This document shows positions 5,927-9,437 of a stretch of DNA of 9,437 nucleotides, in pieces. The notes under the pieces are model-generated. The model worked only from the letters and a program-made list of their open reading frames with translations, made no database searches and had not been told where the DNA came from. Origin of the DNA: Pyrinomonadaceae bacterium (GTDB lineage Bacteria > Acidobacteriota > Blastocatellia > Pyrinomonadales > Pyrinomonadaceae); assembly GCA_026786155.1 (NCBI GenBank), contig JAJAYR010000095.1:1-9437 (forward strand), in the 5' to 3' direction. The position numbers and the translations under genes were made by a program. The first letter of the stretch is position 1, and the number at the start of each line of letters is the position of its first letter.

Positions 5927-8914
5927 TTAGTGTGTGTCGTAGTTAGCAATCGGATAATCGCCGTTCTGCCCGAAACGTCTTTCTATCGTTACGCCGTTGG
6001 AACTCTGCGTCACGTAGAAACTGCCGTTTTCCGGTCGGAATACGGCGACATCGGTTCTGCCGTCGCCGTCGTAGTCGTTCTGCACGGTCAAATGCGGCTT
6101 GGTTCCGAGAACGGTGGTTTGCAGAGTTCCGTTGGAACTTCGCAAAATATACCAATTGTATGCCGTTCCGGTGCGGACGACCGCGAAGTCGGTGCGACCG
6201 TCGCCGTCATAATCGCCCGGCACGACCAAATCGCTGCCCAGACCGAACTGCGTAGCGGTAAATCCGCCCGAACTGCGCTGGACGAAGAAGGTCGCCGGTT
6301 GATTACCCGAACCGCGGAAAACCGCTAAGTCGAATCTGCCGTCGCCGTCATAATCGCCCGGTGCCGTAACATCGGTCGCCGCGCCGAACGTCGTTCCGGT
6401 TACGCTGTTATTCGAGCTGTTGCGGACATACCAAATCATCACGCCGCCCGTGCGCCGGACAACCGCGTAATCGGTGCGCCCGTCGCCGTCGTAATCACGC
6501 GCCACCGGCTCATCACCCGCTTGTCCGAATTGAACGCCGACCGTTACATTATCGGAACTACGCAAAGTGTAGAAAGTTCCGTTGGAAGGTCTCCAAACAG
6601 CAATGTCGGTTCGACCGTCGCCGTCATAATCGCCCGGCGTGAAAATGTCATCGGAGAAACCGAAGACGACATTACCGAACGTGCCGTCCGAACGTCCGAA
6701 GAAGATCGAGTTGACGTTACCGCTAATCGTGCGCGAGACAATAAAGTCAGCGCGTCGGTCACCGTTCACGTCAAGGACGTTGGTCGCCGCCGAACCGGAA
6801 GTGATTGCCAAACCGCGAATCGGGCTTGCCGAATTGATTGCCGAGACGAACGTCGCCGCGCCGGTCGTTAAATTAATACTGTAAAGACCGGAAGTGGTGC
6901 CGCCGCTCAACTGGAACGCCGCTAAAGCGACATTTCCCGAATTGGCAATATCAAAACCGTTGATACCCGTTACGTTAATGCCGAGCGCACCGACCGTTAC
7001 CAAAGTTCCCGCGTTTGGCGGATTTTGGATATACAGCGTATCGGTCGTCGAACTGATGTCGTAAAGCGTGGTCGTCGTCGAACCGCCGAAGCTATTGGTG
7101 TAGCCCGCCGCGTCCGCACCGGTCGCCGCGCCGTTCAACATGGTATCGGTCGCCGTCAATGTGCCGTCATTCGGATTCAAACGTAAATTTTGTCCCGTGT
7201 CGCTGACGACGCGAATGCGGTCAACGGTCGGGTTAAAGTCGAAACCGAAATTCGTTCCGCTGAGTGTGAACGAACCTGCCGTGCCGACATTAGTTGCCAA
7301 GCCGGTCGCCGGGTTAATCGTATAAAGACGGCTCGCACTGCTCAAACCGTAAAGCATACCGTTTGCCGGACGAATATCTATTCCGATGATATTTTCACCA
7401 GTTTGCAAGCCGGTAATCGCTACCGGACTGCCAATCGGCGTGTTGGCATTGTTGCTGTTGAATCTGATTAATTGATTGCTCGTATTGACGGCAATAATTC
7501 CGAAACCTGCCGTCGGCGGTCCGCTCGGAGTCGGCGTAACCGTCGGAGTCGGCGTGACTGTTGGAGTCGGCGTAACCGTCGGAGTTGGTGTAACCGTCGG
7601 CGTTGGTGTAACCGTCGGCGTTGGAGTCGGTGTCGGTGTTCCGCCGGTCGTCAGCGATACATCGTCAATCGTGAAATTATCGCTGCCGGTTGTTCCTCCC
7701 GGACGGCTGTATTCAAACCGAATAAGGTGGCTTGCGCCGTTGGCGAAAGCTCCGATATTAACGGTTCGCAAAGTATAGACGGCTTCGGCGGTCGCCGGTT
7801 CATTGATGGTCTGCACGATAGTGCCGCCCACCAGAACTCTCAATACCGAACTCGTCGGAGCGGTTACCGCGCCGATTCGCAAAAAATAATTCAGCGTGGC
7901 AACTCCGCCAGCCGGAATAAGAACCGATTGCTGAACGCTGCCGTTTTCAGCCGCCGTGCCTGCGCCGTCAAACCACACCCAGCCGGTGCCGGTGCGCGGG
8001 GTTGCCGTGCCGCCGCCGGTACCGCACGCCGCGATGGTGCAAAGCGAACTGGTAAATGCGGTCGAAGTCGAAGCCCAGAACGGATTGGTAACAACCGGCG
8101 CTCCGGTGTTCATCTCGAAGCCGCCGTCTTGCAATGCGCCCGCCATCGGAGTCGGCGTAACCGTTGGAGTCGGCGTAACCGTCGGAGTCGGAGTCGGTGT
8201 TGGTGTTGGTCCGCCCGTTATAATGTCCAGACTAGCCGCTGTAACTGTTCCGGTATCTCCGGCACCGCGGTCGCGGAAAGTCAAAGTCCACGTTCCGTTT
8301 GCCTGAGCAGCGGTTAAACCGCTGAATGCGGCAGTCAAATTTGTTGCCGGTGCCGGGTTGACTTGTCCCGCGCCGCCCGCCGCCGTTGTGCGGTACGAAC
8401 CGGCAGCAACCGGAACGGCTGCTCCGGCAGTCGTCGCTGCCGTCCAAAAGTTGGCGGTCGCCGCGTCGTTAAATGTGTATGGTCCGCCGAGGTCTGACGA
8501 ATCGCCAAAGGAGGTGTCGGTGATCGCTCCGACACGGCTGAATACTATGAATGAAGGCGAACCGCCGGGAGCGGCTAACCTAACATCTAAATCACCGATG
8601 AAGGTGTGCGTTCCGGTTAAATCAACCGAAACAGTACTCGGACTGCCGGTTAAGCCGGAAACCGCGAAACTGATGACGGTCGGCGGACCGAAAGTGCCGC
8701 TGGTCGTCGTGTCGGCAATCGGTCCGAAACCCGTGCCGGGAAAAACCACGTCCGGGATTCTCTCCTGCCCGTTCACCAGTTTAGCGGTTGACGAACCGTA
8801 TGACTGCATTGTTGCGTCGCCCGCCGCCCAAAAAAAACCTGTCAATCCTAATCCGAATAAAGCGAAAACGGTTAGTATCGAGCGCAAATTCTTTGTATTT
8901 TTTTTCAAGAACAT
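5927..8914 (-). CDS. Large secreted mosaic protein: P-like domain, Pro-Thr linkers, jelly-roll, DUF4394, FG-GAP/VCBS repeats
   Basis: 995 residues. Residues 1 to about 32 are a signal peptide (hydrophobic 13-31). Residues 55-232 resemble the proprotein-convertase P domain (GDLDVRL, GTWTLTFRDRGAGDTG). A Pro-Thr linker follows (about 234-256). Residues 257-424 look like a carbohydrate-binding-type jelly roll (GGFE start, NFTIDDVSL end). A second, longer Pro-Thr linker covers about 425-463. Residues 466-703 match DUF4394, a beta-propeller-like domain (IIAVNTSNQLIRF, NFGFDFNPTVDRIRVVS). Residues 710-995 hold six FG-GAP/VCBS motifs, one DVNGDRRAD and five DYDGDGRxD, spaced about 46 residues, with calcium-type Asp ladders. 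The chain ends YPIANYDTH exactly where a seventh motif would begin. No protease triad or cell-wall anchor is visible, so it is probably an extracellular adhesive or binding protein. The start is the ATG at 8914, preceded by GGAGGAGGG. Confidence 0.88.
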   Translation of the reverse strand: MFLKKNTKNLRSILTVFALFGLGLTGFFWAAGDATMQSYGSSTAKLVNGQERIPDVVFPGTGFGPIADTTTSGTFGPPTVISFAVSGLTGSPSTVSVDLTGTHTFIGDLDVRLAAPGGSPSFIVFSRVGAITDTSFGDSSDLGGPYTFNDAATANFWTAATTAGAAVPVAAGSYRTTAAGGAGQVNPAPATNLTAAFSGLTAAQANGTWTLTFRDRGAGDTGTVTAASLDIITGGPTPTPTPTPTVTPTPTVTPTPMAGALQDGGFEMNTGAPVVTNPFWASTSTAFTSSLCTIAACGTGGGTATPRTGTGWVWFDGAGTAAENGSVQQSVLIPAGGVATLNYFLRIGAVTAPTSSVLRVLVGGTIVQTINEPATAEAVYTLRTVNIGAFANGASHLIRFEYSRPGGTTGSDNFTIDDVSLTTGGTPTPTPTPTVTPTPTVTPTPTVTPTPTVTPTPTVTPTPSGPPTAGFGIIAVNTSNQLIRFNSNNANTPIGSPVAITGLQTGENIIGIDIRPANGMLYGLSSASRLYTINPATGLATNVGTAGSFTLSGTNFGFDFNPTVDRIRVVSDTGQNLRLNPNDGTLTATDTMLNGAATGADAAGYTNSFGGSTTTTLYDISSTTDTLYIQNPPNAGTLVTVGALGINVTGINGFDIANSGNVALAAFQLSGGTTSGLYSINLTTGAATFVSAINSASPIRGLAITSGSAATNVLDVNGDRRADFIVSRTISGNVNSIFFGRSDGTFGNVVFGFSDDIFTPGDYDGDGRTDIAVWRPSNGTFYTLRSSDNVTVGVQFGQAGDEPVARDYDGDGRTDYAVVRRTGGVMIWYVRNSSNNSVTGTTFGAATDVTAPGDYDGDGRFDLAVFRGSGNQPATFFVQRSSGGFTATQFGLGSDLVVPGDYDGDGRTDFAVVRTGTAYNWYILRSSNGTLQTTVLGTKPHLTVQNDYDGDGRTDVAVFRPENGSFYVTQSSNGVTIERRFGQNGDYPIANYDTH
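6061..6785. repeat. FG-GAP/VCBS-coding repeat array, period about 140 bp
   Basis: The decamer CGTCGCCGTC (plus strand; GACGGCGACG in the coding sense) recurs at 6061, 6199, 6340, 6481 and 6616, spacing 135-141 bp, each marking a DYDGDGRxD motif. A more diverged sixth copy (DVNGDRRAD) lies near 6750-6785. The units of about 46 residues have arisen by duplication but their intervening sequence has diverged. Confidence 0.8.
7527..7640. repeat. 18-bp tandem repeat coding the second Pro-Thr linker
   Basis: Unit GGAGTCGGCGTAACCGTC (plus strand) at 7527, 7545, 7563, 7581 and 7599, with third-position drift, followed by a partial unit to 7640. On the minus strand each unit encodes TVTPTP. Units are whole codons, so copy-number change keeps the frame. 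Confidence 0.9.
8148..8210. repeat. 18-bp tandem repeat coding the first Pro-Thr linker
   Basis: The same unit as the 7527-7640 array is present here as two full copies (8148-8165, 8166-8183) plus a GGAGTC/GGTGTT tail to 8210. Near-identical units about 600 bp apart in one gene are a substrate for in-frame recombination that would delete the jelly-roll domain between them. Confidence 0.85.
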
Positions 8915-8918
8915 TTTA

Positions 8919-8927
8919 CCCTCCTCC
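8919..8927 (-). promoter_or_regulatory. Ribosome binding site fixing the mosaic protein start
   Basis: GGAGGAGGG on the minus strand, followed by TAAA and the ATG at 8914. An in-frame TTG at 8929 would place this site inside the coding sequence, so that longer start is rejected. Confidence 0.85.
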
Positions 8928-9113
8928 AAAATTAAAAAGATTGTAGAGCCTGAGTGAACCGATAAGACTCGTATTACTGTTAATGCCGGCTAAATTCTCG
9001 TGTTTGCTGGTCGCATCTCCACGATAGAGCAGTCCACTCACAATGCCGGTTGCAGTCGCACCGCTTCAACACAAATTTGCGTCAAATTGATGTAACTGCT
9101 TGCCTCTCGCTGG

Positions 9114-9141
9114 TTGTCGCGGTTATCATTACCGCCGACAA
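9114..9141. other. Bulged hairpin in the mosaic gene leader
   Basis: TTGTCGCGGT (9114-9123) and ACCGCCGACAA (9131-9141) pair as a 10-bp stem with one bulged base around the loop TATCATT. No T-run of useful length follows on either strand, so it is a leader structure or a protein-binding site rather than a clear terminator. Confidence 0.5.
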
Positions 9142-9198
9142 AACTTTCTTCCCGTAGAACTTATGTAAAAAAGTTAGAATGTTGACAGTTTAAGGTGA

Positions 9199-9348
9199 AT
9201 GCCGAAAATAATCAACAAGATTTTTTATTACAATAAGCATTTCGTCGGATTTTCGCAAACAGATGCAGAATTTTTGAAAATTTTGAAAATTTTTGACGAC
9301 GCTCGTCAAATGCGGATTTTGCCGACGTTTGCCATTATTATTTTTTGA
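9199..9348 (+). CDS. Possible 49-residue ORF, doubtful
   Basis: ATG at 9199, TGA at 9346-9348. The product is rich in Ile, Phe and Lys (starts MPKIINKIF) and resembles no family I know. AAGG lies only three bases before the ATG, a poor spacing. TTGACA at 9182-9187 with AATAAT at 9207-9212 (19-base spacer) looks like a promoter, but its -10 lies inside the ORF, which argues against this start. AT-rich DNA can give an ORF of this size by chance. Confidence 0.15.
   Translation: MPKIINKIFYYNKHFVGFSQTDAEFLKILKIFDDARQMRILPTFAIIIF
9292..9310. promoter_or_regulatory. Operator-like palindrome with adjacent TTTTGAAAA repeats
   Basis: TTTGACGA, CGC, TCGTCAAA is a perfect 8-bp inverted repeat with a 3-base centre. 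Immediately to its left TTTTGAAAA occurs twice in tandem (9272-9280, 9281-9289). It lies upstream of the presumed mosaic-gene promoter. It could be a dimeric regulator site, but no regulator gene is in the window to pair with it. Confidence 0.35.
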
Positions 9349-9437
9349 CTTTCACCAATCATTTATCTTTCCGTCAACTGGAATTTAACTATTCGCCGCT
9401 CATAACAAAATAGATGCAGCTAAGCAGGTAAGCAAAA

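Larger units (their letters stand above)
8930..9437. other. Gene-poor 0.5-kb region, probable promoter and long leader of the mosaic gene
   Basis: No convincing gene is seen on either strand. Contents: a bulged hairpin at 9114-9141; two copies of AATGCCGG (8982 and 9042), each accompanied by GTCGCA; a palindrome at 9292-9310 with TTTTGAAAA repeats; and an AT-rich stretch 9200-9300. A possible minus-strand promoter is TTGTAA, 17 bases, TATTTT (about 9239-9200), which would give a leader of roughly 280 bases. Minus-strand frames in 8917-9165 are open for about 40-49 codons but lack proper starts. Confidence 0.5.

Noticed and set aside
7527..7640. Short regularly spaced repeats that might suggest CRISPR
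   Set aside because: The units are directly adjacent with no spacers and lie in frame within a coding sequence.
7472..8317. 281-codon plus-strand open frame rich in Arg and Ser
   Set aside because: It is antisense to the mosaic gene; its low-complexity composition comes from the repetitive Pro-Thr coding sequence, and it has no recognisable motif.
8915..8929. TTG start five codons upstream for the mosaic protein
   Set aside because: It would put the strong GGAGGAGGG site inside the coding sequence; the ATG at 8914 has ideal spacing.
8358..8957. 199-codon plus-strand open frame
   Set aside because: Antisense to the signal peptide and P-like domain of the mosaic gene, which have clear family motifs and a strong ribosome binding site.

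Overview
The window looks like chromosome from a Gram-negative bacterium, most likely Acidobacteriota of the class Blastocatellia. This is inferred from moderate GC, signal-peptide and lipoprotein-type exports, and a very large secreted protein that joins Pro-Thr linkers to tandem YDGDGRTD-type FG-GAP/VCBS repeats, a style I associate with that group. There are no tRNA or rRNA genes, no CRISPR array, and no transposase or integrase.

Layout from left to right. Positions 1-507 (+) hold the 3' part of a DUF5131 (phage Gp37/Gp68-like) gene cut by the window edge. Everything else of substance is on the minus strand, so it reads from right to left: a 995-residue mosaic surface protein (5927-8914); a DUF4331 secreted protein (4230-5774); a TPR protein, probably membrane-anchored (2869-4161); a signal-peptide/EF-hand/NicO nickel-cobalt type transporter (1267-2721); and a smaller HX4DH transporter of the NiCoT/UreH type (504-1241). 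The last gene overlaps the DUF5131 stop codon. The right-hand 0.5 kb (8930-9437) has no convincing gene. It is probably the promoter and long leader of the mosaic protein.

The minus-strand genes form an envelope-oriented series. The two transporters are clearly coupled (25-bp gap) and both carry His-rich loops, which points to transition-metal handling. The TPR and DUF4331 proteins lie directly upstream. I infer a metal-linked envelope module, but DUF4331 has no known function and the link rests on context only. A strong intrinsic terminator sits between DUF4331 and TPR, and structured inverted-repeat elements sit before the large transporter and before DUF4331. Expression is therefore probably stepped rather than a single uniform operon.

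The points most worth a second look are the pseudoknot-capable, four-way-junction-like element upstream of the NicO transporter (2742-2863), the inverted-repeat leader of the DUF4331 gene (5794-5923), and the repeat-containing leader of the mosaic protein (8930-9198).
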